64,000 nucleotides of DNA from positions 124,001 to 188,000 of the forward strand of contig NZ_CP046122.1 of the NCBI RefSeq assembly GCF_009707365.1, read 5' to 3'. The translations under genes and the position numbers were made by a program. Shown here one piece after another: positions 36,999 to 46,012 of the stretch. The notes under the pieces are model-generated. The model saw only the letters and a program-made list of their open reading frames with translations, was not told the origin of the DNA and searched no databases. Numbering within the stretch: position 1 is the stretch's first letter; every line of letters begins with the position of its first letter. This DNA is from Microlunatus sp. Gsoil 973. GTDB lineage: Bacteria > Actinomycetota > Actinomycetes > Propionibacteriales > Propionibacteriaceae.

Positions 36999-38165
36999 AT
37001 GCCGAGCTTTGATCAGATCGCACCGCTGCTGGAAGACCAGGCGATCGAACTGCCGTCCTGGGCGTTCGGCAATTCGGGTACCCGGTTCCGGGTGTTCGGG
37101 CAGCCCGGGGTGCCGCGCAACCCGGAGGAGAAGATCTCCGACGCCGCGAAGGTGCATGAGTTCACCGGCTTGGCGCCGACTGTCGCGCTGCACATCCCTT
37201 GGGACAAGGTGGACGACTATGACAGGTTGGCCCGCTTCGCCAAGGAGCACGGGGTCGGCCTGGGCACGATCAACTCCAACACCTTCCAGGACGACGACTA
37301 CAAGTTCGGCAGCCTGGCCCATCACGACAGCCAGATCCGGGCCAAGGCTCTTGATCACATGTACGAGTGCATCGAGATCATGAACGCCACCGGATCGCGC
37401 GATCTGAAGATCTGGCTGGCCGACGGCACCAACTACCCCGGACAGGGCGATCTGCGCCGCCGGCAGGACTGGCTGGCCGATTCGCTGAGCAGGATCTACG
37501 ACCGGCTCGCCGATGATCAGCGGCTGATCCTGGAGTACAAGTTCTTCGAACCGGCCTTCTACCACACCGATGTGCCCGACTGGGGGACCGCGTACGCCCA
37601 CACCGTCGCGCTCGGCGAGAAGGCCAAGGTCTGTCTGGACACCGGGCACCACGCGCCGGGCACGAACATCGAATTCATCGTCGCCCAGCTGCTCCGCCTC
37701 GGCAAGCTGGGCTCCTTCGACTTCAACTCCCGCTTCTACGCCGACGACGATCTGATCGTCGGCGCCGCGGACCCTTTCCAGCTCTTCCGGATCCTGCACG
37801 AGGTGATCACCAACGGTGGCTACGGCAAGGATTCCGACGTCGCGTTCATGTTGGACCAGTGCCACAACCTGGAACCCAAGATCCCCGGCCAGATCCGGTC
37901 GGTGCTCAACGTCTCGGAGATGACGGCCAGGGCGCTCCTTGTTGATCATGAGGCGTTGGTCGAGGCACAGTCCGCGGGTGACGTCCTCGGCGCCAACCAG
38001 GTGCTGATGGACGCCTTCTACACAGACGTACGCTCCGATCTCGCTGATTGGCGGGCCGGCCGCGGGCTGCCGGCCGACCCGATGGCGGCGTACGCGAAGA
38101 GCGGTTACGCCGAGCAGATCATCGCCGAACGGATCGGCGGAACCCAGGCAGGCTGGGGCGCCTAG
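36999..38165 (+). CDS. rhaI: L-rhamnose isomerase
   Basis: The 388-residue TIM-barrel sugar isomerase starts with a segment LPSWAFGNSGTRFRVFGQPG that I recognise from the actinobacterial/Rhizobium-type L-rhamnose isomerase (RhaI), and continues with VALHIPWDKVDDY, LEYKFFEPAFYHTD, CLDTGHHAPGTN and FDFNSRFYADDD, which hold the metal-binding Glu, Asp and His residues. It converts L-rhamnose to L-rhamnulose in the cytoplasm. The ATG at 36999 lies 11 bases after AAGGAG; the ATG at 36990 is only two bases after it. It leads the rhaI, aldolase/dehydrogenase, rhaB order. Confidence 0.92.
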   Translation: MPSFDQIAPLLEDQAIELPSWAFGNSGTRFRVFGQPGVPRNPEEKISDAAKVHEFTGLAPTVALHIPWDKVDDYDRLARFAKEHGVGLGTINSNTFQDDDYKFGSLAHHDSQIRAKALDHMYECIEIMNATGSRDLKIWLADGTNYPGQGDLRRRQDWLADSLSRIYDRLADDQRLILEYKFFEPAFYHTDVPDWGTAYAHTVALGEKAKVCLDTGHHAPGTNIEFIVAQLLRLGKLGSFDFNSRFYADDDLIVGAADPFQLFRILHEVITNGGYGKDSDVAFMLDQCHNLEPKIPGQIRSVLNVSEMTARALLVDHEALVEAQSAGDVLGANQVLMDAFYTDVRSDLADWRAGRGLPADPMAAYAKSGYAEQIIAERIGGTQAGWGA

Positions 38166-38270
38166 CCCGGTCACGACGGTTGCCGCACCCTTTCCAGCAC
38201 GCCGCACCGGGTACACACGGTGCAGGAAGCTGTAAGTGGTGCGGCTGCGAGGTGCGGAAGGGATGACGAC

Positions 38271-40305
38271 GTGAACAAGACGGTCCAGGAGCTGCTGGAG
38301 CGGTCCAACCGGTTGGGCGCCGACAAGGAGAACACCAACTACGCCGGTGGGAACACCTCCGCGAAGGGCACCGACACCGACCCGGTCACCGGCGAACTCG
38401 TCGAACTGCTGTGGGTGAAGGGATCCGGAGGCGATCTCGGCACGCTCACCGAGCCCGGGCTGGCGGTCCTGCGGCTGGACCGGGTGCGCGCCCTGCCCGA
38501 GGTCTATCCCGGGATCGACCGCGAGGACGAGATGGTCGCCGCCTTCGACTACTGCCTGCACGGCAAGGGTGGAGCCGCGCCGTCCATCGACACCGCCATG
38601 CATGGCCTGGTCGACGCCCCCCATGTTGATCATCTGCATCCCGACTCGGGGATCGCGATCGCGACCGCCGCCGACGGCGAGGAGCTGACCCGGACGATCT
38701 TCGGCGACCGGGTCGTCTGGGTGCCGTGGCGACGTCCCGGATTCCAGCTCGGCCTGGACATCGCCAAGATCAAGGAGGCAAACCCGCAAGCGATCGGTTG
38801 CATCCTCGGCGGCCACGGCATCACCGCCTGGGGGCAGACCAGTGACGAGTGCGAAGCCAACTCACTGACGATCATCCGCACCGCCAAGGAACATCTCGCC
38901 CAGCACGGAAGGCCCGACCCGTTCGGCGCCGTGAAACCTGGCTATAAGGCCCTTCCCGAGGCCGAACGTCGGGCCAGGGCGGCCGTTCTGGCTCCGCACG
39001 TCCGGGCCTTGGCCTCGGCCGACAGACCTGTGGTCGGACACTTCACCGACGACCCCGCGGTGCTGGATTTCCCTGTCCCGGCAGGAACATCCGCGGCTCA
39101 CCGAGCTCGGCACCTCCTGCCCCGACCACTTCCTGCGTACGAAGATCAAACCGCTGGTCCTCGACCTACCGTCCGACGCACCGCTGGAGGATGCCGTCGC
39201 CCGGCTGCAGGAGTTGCACGAGCAGTACCGGGCCGACTACCGCGCCTACTACGAACGCTATGCCGATGATGACTCCCCGGCGATCCGCGGCGCCGATCCG
39301 GCCATCGTCCTTGTCCCCGGAGTTGGGATGTTCTCCTATGGTGCCAACAAGCAGACTGCGCGGGTCGCCGGCGAGTTCTACCTCAACGCGATCAACGTGA
39401 TGCGCGGCGCCGAGTCGGTATCGTCCTACGCGCCGATCGACGAGAGCGAGAAGTTCAAGATCGAATACTGGGCGCTGGAGGAGGCCAAACTCCAACGGAT
39501 GCCCAAGCCGCGCAGCCATGCCGGCCGCATCGCCCTGGTCACCGGATCGGCCAGCGGCATCGGGAAAGCCATCGCCACCCGACTGGCCGCGGAGGGTGCC
39601 TGCGTGGTGATCGCTGATCTTGACCGGGCCAAGGCCGAGCAGGTGGCCGCCGACCTCGGCAGCACCGACGTCGCCGTCGGGGTTGCCGCCGACGTCACCG
39701 ACCCGGCCGCGGTCCGCGACGCCTTCGACGCTGCGGTGCTGGCCTTCGGCGGCGTCGACCTGGTCGTCAACAATGCCGGGCTGTCGATCTCCAAGCCGCT
39801 GCTGGAGACCACCGAACAGGACTGGGACACCCAGCACGACGTGATGGCCAAGGGCTCGTTCCTGGTCTCCCAGGCCGCGGCCAGGATCATGATCGACCAG
39901 CAGATCGGCGGCGACATCATCTATGTCTCCAGCAAGAACTCGATCTTCGCCGGACCCAACAACGTCGCCTACAGCGCAGTGAAGGCCGACCAGGCCCACC
40001 AGGTACGCCTGCTGGCAGCGGAACTGGGCGAGTACGGCATCCGGGTCAACGGCATCAACCCCGATGCGGTGGTGCAGGGTTCGGGCATCTTCGCCGGCGG
40101 CTGGGGTGCCCAGCGCGCGAAGGTGTACGGGGTCGCCGAGGAGGACCTCGGCTCCTTCTACGCCCAGCGCACCCTGCTCAAGCGGGAGGTCCTGCCCGAA
40201 CACTGCGCCAACGCGGTCGCGGTGCTCACGTCCGCCGAACTTGATCACACGACCGGGCTGCACATCCCGGTCGATGCCGGCGTCGCCGCAGCATTCCTGC
40301 GATGA
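38271..40305 (+). pseudogene. rhaD: Bifunctional rhamnulose-1-phosphate aldolase / short-chain (lactaldehyde) dehydrogenase, one frameshift
   Basis: The N-terminal two-thirds is a class II aldolase-type domain (YAGGNTSAKG, VKGSGGDLGT, VDHLHPDS, CILGGHGITAWG). The C-terminal part is an SDR domain (TGSASGIGKA, NNAG, Tyr and Lys in AYSAVK). The fusion corresponds to the known family in which the aldolase cleaves rhamnulose-1-phosphate to dihydroxyacetone phosphate and lactaldehyde, and the dehydrogenase oxidises lactaldehyde. The frame breaks at 39071-39073, where three C should be two: after repair the protein reads AVLDFLSRQEHP and continues to a full 677 residues. The GTG start was chosen by homology. 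Its stop overlaps rhaB by four bases. Probably functional with a sequence error. Confidence 0.88.
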
Positions 40306-41735
40306 CCGGCAACAGCCCGCCGGTCTTCGTGGCGATCGACATCGGCGCCTCCGGCGGGCGGGTGATCGCCGGCTGGCTCGCCGATGGCCGGATCACCAGC
40401 GAGATCCTGCACCGCTTTCCCAACGGCCCGATCCAGACCCCGACCGGACTGCGCTGGGACCTGACCGGGCTGCACCAGCAGGTGATCATCGGACTGACCG
40501 AGGTGGCGCGCCGGCACCCGAATGTGATCAGCATCGGGATCGACACCTGGGCCGTCGACTACGGCCTGCTGGATGCCCAGGGCCGGCTGGTCGAAGAACC
40601 ACACAGCTATCGCGAGGCCCGGACTGCCGAAGCCGTCGCCGCGGTCCACGGCCGGATCCCACCCGAGGAGCTGTATACGATCACCGGGCTGCAGTTCCTG
40701 CCGTTCAACACGATCTACCAGCTGGTCGCCGAGCAGTCCTGCCCCGCCTGGGGCACCGCGGCGCAGGTGGTGCTGCTGCCGGATCTGCTGGCGCATCAGC
40801 TGACCGGACGGCTGGCCACCGACGTGACCAACGCCTCCACCACGGCGCTGCTGCACGCCGGCACCCGCGACTGGTCGGATCGGCTGCTCGAGGTCGCCGG
40901 CCTCCGCCGCGACCTGCTGCCGCCGATCGAACCGCCCGGCAGCGTACGGGGCCGGATCACCGAGGCCGTCGCCGAGCAGACCGGACTCTCGCCCGACGTC
41001 GTGGTCACCACAGTGGGAACCCACGACACCGCCTCGGCGGTCGCCGCCGTCCCGGCAACCGGACCGAACTTCGGCTACGTCTCCTCGGGAACCTGGTCAC
41101 TGGTCGGCATCGAGACACCCGAGCCGATCCTCACCGAGGCGAGCCGGCTGGCGAACTTCACCAATGAGGCCGGCGTCGACGGCCGGATCCGCTACCTGCG
41201 CAACGAAGGCGGGCTCTGGCTGCTGCAGGAGTCGCTGCGGCAGTGGACCGTCGACGGCCTGGACCATGATCTTGGTCAGCTGCTGGACGACGCCGCGAAG
41301 CTGCCGGCCGGTGGCCCGCTGGTCGACGTCGGCGCGGAGGAGTTCATCGCACCGGGCGACATGCCGGCCCGGATCATCCGGGCGTGCGTGTCCGCCGGCG
41401 GGGCCGTGCCGCGCCACCCGGCAGGGATCACCCGCTGTGTTCTGGACTCGCTGGCGGCGGCGTACGCGAAGACCGTTCAGGAAGCGGCCGAATTGTCCGG
41501 CCGGACGGTCGACCGGCTGCACATCGTCGGCGGGGGATCACAGAACGAACTGCTCTGCCGGCTCACTGCCGAGGCCACCGGTCTGCCGGTGATCGCCGGG
41601 CCGGTTGAGGCGACCGCCTTGGGGAATCTGCTGGTCCAGGCGCGCACCCACCGGATGATCACCGGGACGCTGGAGGACCTTCGGCGGATCGTCGCCGCGT
41701 CCAGCAGCCTGACCACCTACCAGCCGGCCGGCTGA
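40302..41735 (+). CDS. rhaB: L-rhamnulokinase
   Basis: This 477-residue FGGY-family sugar kinase has the N-terminal phosphate-1 motif FVAIDIGASGGRVIAG (10-25), IGIDTWAVDYGLLD, the hinge GTHDTASAVAAVP with the catalytic Asp near 245, SSGTWSLVGIE, and the adenosine motif HIVGGGSQNELLC near 408. It phosphorylates L-rhamnulose to rhamnulose-1-phosphate with ATP. The ATGA overlap with the aldolase gene shows coupled expression. It is the last gene of the rhamnose operon; no rhamnose transporter is visible nearby. Confidence 0.93.
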   Translation: MTGNSPPVFVAIDIGASGGRVIAGWLADGRITSEILHRFPNGPIQTPTGLRWDLTGLHQQVIIGLTEVARRHPNVISIGIDTWAVDYGLLDAQGRLVEEPHSYREARTAEAVAAVHGRIPPEELYTITGLQFLPFNTIYQLVAEQSCPAWGTAAQVVLLPDLLAHQLTGRLATDVTNASTTALLHAGTRDWSDRLLEVAGLRRDLLPPIEPPGSVRGRITEAVAEQTGLSPDVVVTTVGTHDTASAVAAVPATGPNFGYVSSGTWSLVGIETPEPILTEASRLANFTNEAGVDGRIRYLRNEGGLWLLQESLRQWTVDGLDHDLGQLLDDAAKLPAGGPLVDVGAEEFIAPGDMPARIIRACVSAGGAVPRHPAGITRCVLDSLAAAYAKTVQEAAELSGRTVDRLHIVGGGSQNELLCRLTAEATGLPVIAGPVEATALGNLLVQARTHRMITGTLEDLRRIVAASSSLTTYQPAG

Positions 41736-41774
41736 TCGGCGTCCGGTCTCCGGGCGGCGCTCTATATTCGACCC

Positions 41775-42377
41775 ATGATCACCCAGCAGCGGCTGGACGA
41801 ACTCTGGGATTTCGGCAACGCAGCGGCCAGCGAGCAGCGGCTGCGCTCGGCGGCCGACGAGGCGACCGGCGACGAACGCTGCGAGTACCTCACCCAGGTT
41901 GCCCGCGCTCTCGGCCTGCAGGACCGGTTCGACGAGGCCCGGACCACCCTGGACGGCATCGTGTCCGATCACCCCGCCGTCGCCACCCGGATCTCCCTCG
42001 AACGGGGCCGGGTGGAGAACTCGGCGGGTGACACCGGTGGTGCCCTGCCGTACTTCCGTGCGGCGGCCGACCTGGCGCAGCGACACGACCTGGAGTTCCT
42101 GCAGATCGACGCCCTGCACATGCTGGCGATCAGCGACGTCGATCATGAGCCGGACTGGACCGCTCAGGCCGTACGGCTCGCGGCGGCTTCCAGCGACGAG
42201 CGCACCAGACGCTGGCTGATCTCCCTGCACAACAACCACGGCTGGACGCTGTACGACGCCGGCGATCGGGACGGCGCGATCGCCGAGTTCGAGCTGACGC
42301 TGGAGTTGGCCGAGGCTCTCGGCACGCCGACCCAACAGCAGTACGCCCGGGAAGCGCTCGAGGAGGCGCGGAATTGA
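41775..42377 (+). CDS. Tetratricopeptide-repeat protein
   Basis: This 200-residue, all-helical protein has at least three degenerate TPR-like units (CEYLTQVARALGLQDRFDEA, ISLERGRVENSAGDTGGALP, HGWTLYDAGDRDGAIAEFE), where Gly and Ala occupy the small-residue TPR positions. There is no signal peptide or membrane segment. It probably mediates protein contacts; no partner is evident. It begins 39 bases after rhaB on the same strand, but its content does not suggest a rhamnose function. Confidence 0.75.
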   Translation: MITQQRLDELWDFGNAAASEQRLRSAADEATGDERCEYLTQVARALGLQDRFDEARTTLDGIVSDHPAVATRISLERGRVENSAGDTGGALPYFRAAADLAQRHDLEFLQIDALHMLAISDVDHEPDWTAQAVRLAAASSDERTRRWLISLHNNHGWTLYDAGDRDGAIAEFELTLELAEALGTPTQQQYAREALEEARN

Positions 42378-42404
42378 TAATCCAGCGCTGCTGTTGTGGC
42401 TCCC

Positions 42405-42797
42405 ATGACCGAAGCATCGACCGACAGACCGATCAAGGTTCCCGGCCCGCATCATCCGATCACCGTCGAGCCCAGCTCCGATCGGGTGACCGCAACGGTG
42501 GACGGCTCGACGATCGCTGACTCGACGGCGACGCTCACACTCGCCGAGGCCGGATATCCGGTCGTCCGGTACTTCCCACGAGCCGACGTGGAGATGAGCC
42601 TGCTCGAGCGGACCGATCATGCGACGTACTGCCCTTACAAGGGAGACGCGTCGTACTTCACGATCCGCACCGGAAATGCCTTGCTGAAGAACGCTGTCTG
42701 GACCTATGAGCAGCCGCACGAGGCTCTCTCGGAGATCGCCGACTACGTTGCGTTCTACTCCGATCGCGTCGAGGTGGTCGCTGCTCCGACCCCGTGA
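42405..42797 (+). CDS. DUF427-family protein
   Basis: This 130-residue protein shows the DUF427 pattern: DSTATLTLAEAGYPVVRYFP, CPYKGDASYFTI and the C-terminal IADYVAFYSDRVEV. The family forms a small beta-rich fold of unknown function, widespread in actinobacteria. The ATG at 42405 was preferred to a GTG three codons earlier. Its 3' end overlaps the 3' end of the convergent hydrolase gene by 43 bases, so both genes encode protein from the same DNA there. Confidence 0.85.
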   Translation: MTEASTDRPIKVPGPHHPITVEPSSDRVTATVDGSTIADSTATLTLAEAGYPVVRYFPRADVEMSLLERTDHATYCPYKGDASYFTIRTGNALLKNAVWTYEQPHEALSEIADYVAFYSDRVEVVAAPTP

Positions 42798-43816
42798 CGG
42801 GCGGCGATCCGGCGGATCTCGGTCGCCAGCAGGTCAGGATGTTCGCTGGTGGTCAGGTGGCCTCCGGGAAAGGTGCGAACCTCGACCCGGGGAGCACGGA
42901 TCCGGGTCGCCGGTAGCTGGCGGTGTTCGTAGGCGTCCTCCTCACTGCCGCCGACGTAGAGGGCGACCGAGCCGTCCAGCTCACGGTCGATCGCGGCGAG
43001 ATCCCAGCGCTCGGCATGCCGCTTGTGCTCCCGGAGGAAACCGGCGGCATTGTGGGCGAAGGCCGCGCCGTCCCGTCGAGTGATCGCCGACCACATCTGG
43101 GCGATCTCCTCCGACTCCGGACGGTAGTCACGCGAATACATCTGCGCTCGCCGCATGGACACCTCGAACGGGCGCAACGACGCCTGCCACTGCCGCATCC
43201 CCAAGGCGCCGATCCGGCTGCGCAACAGCGGAGTGCCGAGCCACGGGTGGCTGTGACGGTCGGCGAACAGGCCCCCGTTGATCATGAATACCGCGGTGAT
43301 CCTGGTCCCGGCCGCTCCGGCCGGCTCGTCCAGCTGTCGCCGCAGCAGTTCGAGGACGGCCAGCGACGTGTAGTCGAAGGTGACAACGACTGTGTGCCGG
43401 ACATCGTGGTGTCGCCACAGGGCCTGGACAAGATCTGCACGTTCCATCGTCGAGTACGGATAGTCCCGCGGCTTGTCCGAGTCGCCCTGCCCGACGGGTT
43501 CGACGTAGAGGCGTGGCGTGGGCTCGTCGCCGAGCAGCCGGTCGACCTGTGCCCAGCCGTAGGACCCATCGGGGAACCCGGGCAACATCGTCAGCCACAC
43601 CGCATCCAGTGCTGTCCCGCCCGCCGGTGCAGCGATGCGCTCGAACACCTGCACCGCGTTCCGGGCCGCTGCATCGGCCGACCCGGGGTGGGAGGCCGGC
43701 GCCACGTGACGGGCGCTCGGGTCGTAGCCGACCCGCCGTCCGCCGGCGAACCACTCGTCGGCGGTGACCAGCTGGCCGCCCCGGGGGGCAGCCGTCGTCG
43801 GTTGCTTGTCATTCAT
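42755..43816 (-). CDS. Alpha/beta hydrolase with aspartate at the nucleophile position
   Basis: An alpha/beta hydrolase of 353 residues. The oxyanion region is LPGFPDGSYGW, followed by the GQGDSDKP motif. The nucleophile elbow reads VTFDYTSLA with Asp 148 where serine hydrolases have Ser, and a late His sits in FPGGHLTTSEHP. Asp at this place is typical of haloalkane dehalogenases and epoxide hydrolases. The gene diverges from a TetR regulator across three palindromic operators, so it is probably induced by a xenobiotic or hydrophobic ligand. The start ATG has GGAG about eight bases upstream on the minus strand. Confidence 0.8.
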   Translation of the reverse strand: MNDKQPTTAAPRGGQLVTADEWFAGGRRVGYDPSARHVAPASHPGSADAAARNAVQVFERIAAPAGGTALDAVWLTMLPGFPDGSYGWAQVDRLLGDEPTPRLYVEPVGQGDSDKPRDYPYSTMERADLVQALWRHHDVRHTVVVTFDYTSLAVLELLRRQLDEPAGAAGTRITAVFMINGGLFADRHSHPWLGTPLLRSRIGALGMRQWQASLRPFEVSMRRAQMYSRDYRPESEEIAQMWSAITRRDGAAFAHNAAGFLREHKRHAERWDLAAIDRELDGSVALYVGGSEEDAYEHRQLPATRIRAPRVEVRTFPGGHLTTSEHPDLLATEIRRIAARHGVGAATTSTRSE

Positions 43817-43839
43817 CAGAATCTCCTCGACATCAATTG

Positions 43840-43854
43840 GTGGACACCGTCCAC
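43840..43854. promoter_or_regulatory. TetR operator copy 1
   Basis: GTGGAC-ACC-GTCCAC is a perfect 6+6 palindrome with a 3-base spacer. It lies 24 bases upstream of the hydrolase start and is the first of three in the divergent gap. Confidence 0.75.
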
Positions 43855-43860
43855 TCCGAA

Positions 43861-43875
43861 GTGGACACCGTCCAC
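43861..43875. promoter_or_regulatory. TetR operator copy 2
   Basis: This second copy is identical to the first over all 15 bases and starts 21 bp after it, two helical turns, so dimers bound at both sites would lie on the same face of the DNA. Confidence 0.75.
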
Positions 43876-43888
43876 TTTAGTTGTGCAA

Positions 43889-43903
43889 GTGGACGCTGTC
43901 CAC
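43889..43903. promoter_or_regulatory. TetR operator copy 3
   Basis: GTGGAC-GCT-GTCCAC keeps both arms and changes only the spacer. It starts 28 bp after copy 2 and ends 12 bases before the TetR ATG, so it should control the regulator's own gene. Confidence 0.75.
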
Positions 43904-43915
43904 TAATTTGTGATC

Positions 43916-44563
43916 ATGACCGATGCAGCGGCACGCACAGCAGGGCGACGTCCACGAGGGGAGGTGCGGGACGGGCTGATCAAGGCCGGACTCGAACTGG
44001 CCCGCGCCGGCGGTCCGGACGCCGTCGTGCTCCGCGAGGCGGCCCGGACAGTGGGCGTGGTGCCGAATGCTGCGTACCGGCACTTCTCCGACCGCGAGGA
44101 GCTGCTCGCCGCAGTGTGCGCGGCCGCGATGCGGGAGCTGGCCGCCCGAATGGCGACCGAGGTCGGCCGGATCCGGGGCAGGTACGGCGACGCGGCGGCT
44201 GCCGGTCGGAGGTTGCGGGCGATCGGTCGGGCCTACCTCGAATTCTCCGACACCGAACCGGGTCTGTTCGTCACCGCGTTCGCCGTGCCGCAGCGGCACG
44301 CTTACCAGAGGGCCGACGACAAAACGGATCGGTATCCGCTGCCCCTGGACCAATTGCGCGCGGTACTCGACGAGCTGGCCGACGCCGGCGTCCTCCCTCC
44401 GCGACGACGGGCCGATGCCGAGTATCCGATCTGGGCCACCATGCACGGCCTGGCCGTACTCACCGGACAAGGCCCGCTGCGCGACGTCCCGGCCGCGACC
44501 CGCCGCCATCTGGAACGGGTCACCCAGGCATTCATCGAGGGCGCCATCCGTCAGTCCATCTGA
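43916..44563 (+). CDS. TetR/AcrR-family transcriptional regulator
   Basis: The N-terminal helix-turn-helix (AGLELARAGGPDAVVLREAA through VGVVPNAAYRHFSDREELLAAV, about residues 20-70) is typical of TetR repressors. The C-terminal ligand domain belongs to the TetR_C_33/WHG-like group judged by GRAYLEFSDTEPGLFVTAF. It is divergent from the Asp-nucleophile hydrolase gene, with three copies of GTGGAC-N3-GTCCAC between them, which are presumably its binding sites. The ATG was chosen over a GTG two codons upstream. Confidence 0.9.
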   Translation: MTDAAARTAGRRPRGEVRDGLIKAGLELARAGGPDAVVLREAARTVGVVPNAAYRHFSDREELLAAVCAAAMRELAARMATEVGRIRGRYGDAAAAGRRLRAIGRAYLEFSDTEPGLFVTAFAVPQRHAYQRADDKTDRYPLPLDQLRAVLDELADAGVLPPRRRADAEYPIWATMHGLAVLTGQGPLRDVPAATRRHLERVTQAFIEGAIRQSI

Positions 44564-44597
44564 CCCGGCAACCCCTGGTCCCGCATAGGGTGGCGCT

Positions 44598-45989
44598 GTG
44601 CACGAGCTGGAGTCCGGACTGACGACACTGACCGGGTGGGCGCGAACCTCGCCCTCGGCGTCAAGAGTCGTCGCTCCGACCGACCTGGCCGGCCTACGAC
44701 GAGCCCTGGCGCAGGCGCGACGGGACCCGCAGCGGCGCGGACTGATCGCCCGCGGCCTCGGGCGCAGTTACGGAGACCCCGCGCAGAACGCCGGGGGCAC
44801 CGTGCTTGACATGACCACGCTGAACCGGATCCATCGCGTCGACCGTGACGCGGAGACCGACCACGGCATCGCCACGGTCGATGCCGGTGTCTCCCTGGAC
44901 CAGCTGCTGCGCACCGCCGTCCGGTTCGGCCTGTGGCTGCCGGTGATGCCCGGCACCCGGCAGGTGACAGTCGGCGGAGCCATCGCCTTCGACGTACACG
45001 GCAAGAACCATCACACCGCGGGAAGCTTCGGCAACCACGTCCGCTCAATCGACCTGCTCACCGCCGACGGCGAACTTCGCACCGTCACCCCCGACGGTGA
45101 GGATCGTGATCTCTTCTGGGCGACCGTCGGCGGCATGGGGCTGACCGGGATCGTCGTTGCGGCCACGCTGGCGCTGCGCAAGGTGGAGACCGCCTACTTC
45201 GTCGTGGACAGCGACCGGACCGCCGACCTCGACGAGACGATCAGCTTCTACAGCGACGGGCGGGACGAGAGCTACGACTACTCGATGGCCTGGTTCGACT
45301 CGATGTCGACCGACTCCCGGCTTGGCCGGGCGGCGTTCTCCCGCGGGTCGATCGCACGTGTTGATCAACTGCCGGCCACATTGCGCAGGGATCCGCTGCA
45401 CTTCGACGCACCACAGCTGGTCAGCCTGCCGGACCTCTTCCCCAACGGGCTGGCGAACAAGATCACCTTCGGGATGATCAGCAACCTCTGGTACTACAAG
45501 ACGCCGAAGCGCAGACGCGACCAGATCCAGAATCTGACCAGCTTCTACCATCCGCTGGACCTGATCGGGGAGTGGAACAGGGCGTACGGTTCTCGCGGTT
45601 TCCTGCAATACCAATGCCTGCTGCCCTTCCAGCGCGATGATCAACTCAGGGCGATCATCCGCCGGATCGCCGGATCGGGCCAGGTGTCCTTCCTCAACGT
45701 GCTCAAGCGGATGGGTGAGGCGAACCCTGCACCGCTGTCCTTCCCGCGGCCGGGCTGGACGATCACCACGGACTTTCCGATCGGCCCGGGACTCGGCCGG
45801 CTCGTCGCTGATCTCGACACGATGGTGCTCGAATCAGGCGGCAGGCTCTATCTGGCCAAGGATTCCAGGATGACTCCGGCAATGGTCGAGCGGATGTATC
45901 CGCGACTGGACGAGTGGCGCAGGATCAGGGACGCCGTCGACCCGGATCGGATCTTCGTCTCCGATCAGGCCCGTCGGCTGGGGATCTGA
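44598..45989 (+). CDS. dprE1: DprE1-like decaprenylphosphoryl-beta-D-ribose oxidase
   Basis: The 463-residue FAD enzyme aligns along its length with mycobacterial DprE1 as I recall it: [70 protein letters not shown] and [10 protein letters not shown]. DprE1 oxidises the ribosyl lipid in making decaprenylphosphoryl arabinose for cell-wall arabinan. The residue matching the benzothiazinone target Cys387 is Thr 390 here ([11 protein letters not shown]). The reductase partner DprE2 is not adjacent; a thioesterase gene follows 23 bases on. GTG start. Confidence 0.88.
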   Translation: MHELESGLTTLTGWARTSPSASRVVAPTDLAGLRRALAQARRDPQRRGLIARGLGRSYGDPAQNAGGTVLDMTTLNRIHRVDRDAETDHGIATVDAGVSLDQLLRTAVRFGLWLPVMPGTRQVTVGGAIAFDVHGKNHHTAGSFGNHVRSIDLLTADGELRTVTPDGEDRDLFWATVGGMGLTGIVVAATLALRKVETAYFVVDSDRTADLDETISFYSDGRDESYDYSMAWFDSMSTDSRLGRAAFSRGSIARVDQLPATLRRDPLHFDAPQLVSLPDLFPNGLANKITFGMISNLWYYKTPKRRRDQIQNLTSFYHPLDLIGEWNRAYGSRGFLQYQCLLPFQRDDQLRAIIRRIAGSGQVSFLNVLKRMGEANPAPLSFPRPGWTITTDFPIGPGLGRLVADLDTMVLESGGRLYLAKDSRMTPAMVERMYPRLDEWRRIRDAVDPDRIFVSDQARRLGI

Positions 45990-46012
45990 CCGGCTTCTGT
46001 GAAGATGGGCCG

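Noticed and set aside
38204-38223. Terminator between rhaI and the aldolase gene
   Set aside because: A 6-bp stem with an 8-base loop is present, but it is weak and the genes are clearly one functional unit, so I do not call termination there.
36957-38816. 619-codon minus-strand open frame opposite rhaI
   Set aside because: It runs against conserved rhamnose isomerase and aldolase coding sequence and reads as low-complexity Asp/Val/Gly-rich peptide.
38071-39400. Programmed frameshift in the aldolase/dehydrogenase gene
   Set aside because: The site (CCC within TTTCCCTG) has no obvious slippery heptamer with downstream pseudoknot, and similar one-base changes hit three unrelated genes, so sequence error is simpler.
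43840-43903. DnaA boxes in the hydrolase/TetR gap
   Set aside because: The GTCCAC strings resemble part of TTGTCCACA, but here they are arms of three matched palindromes, which fits repressor operators better.
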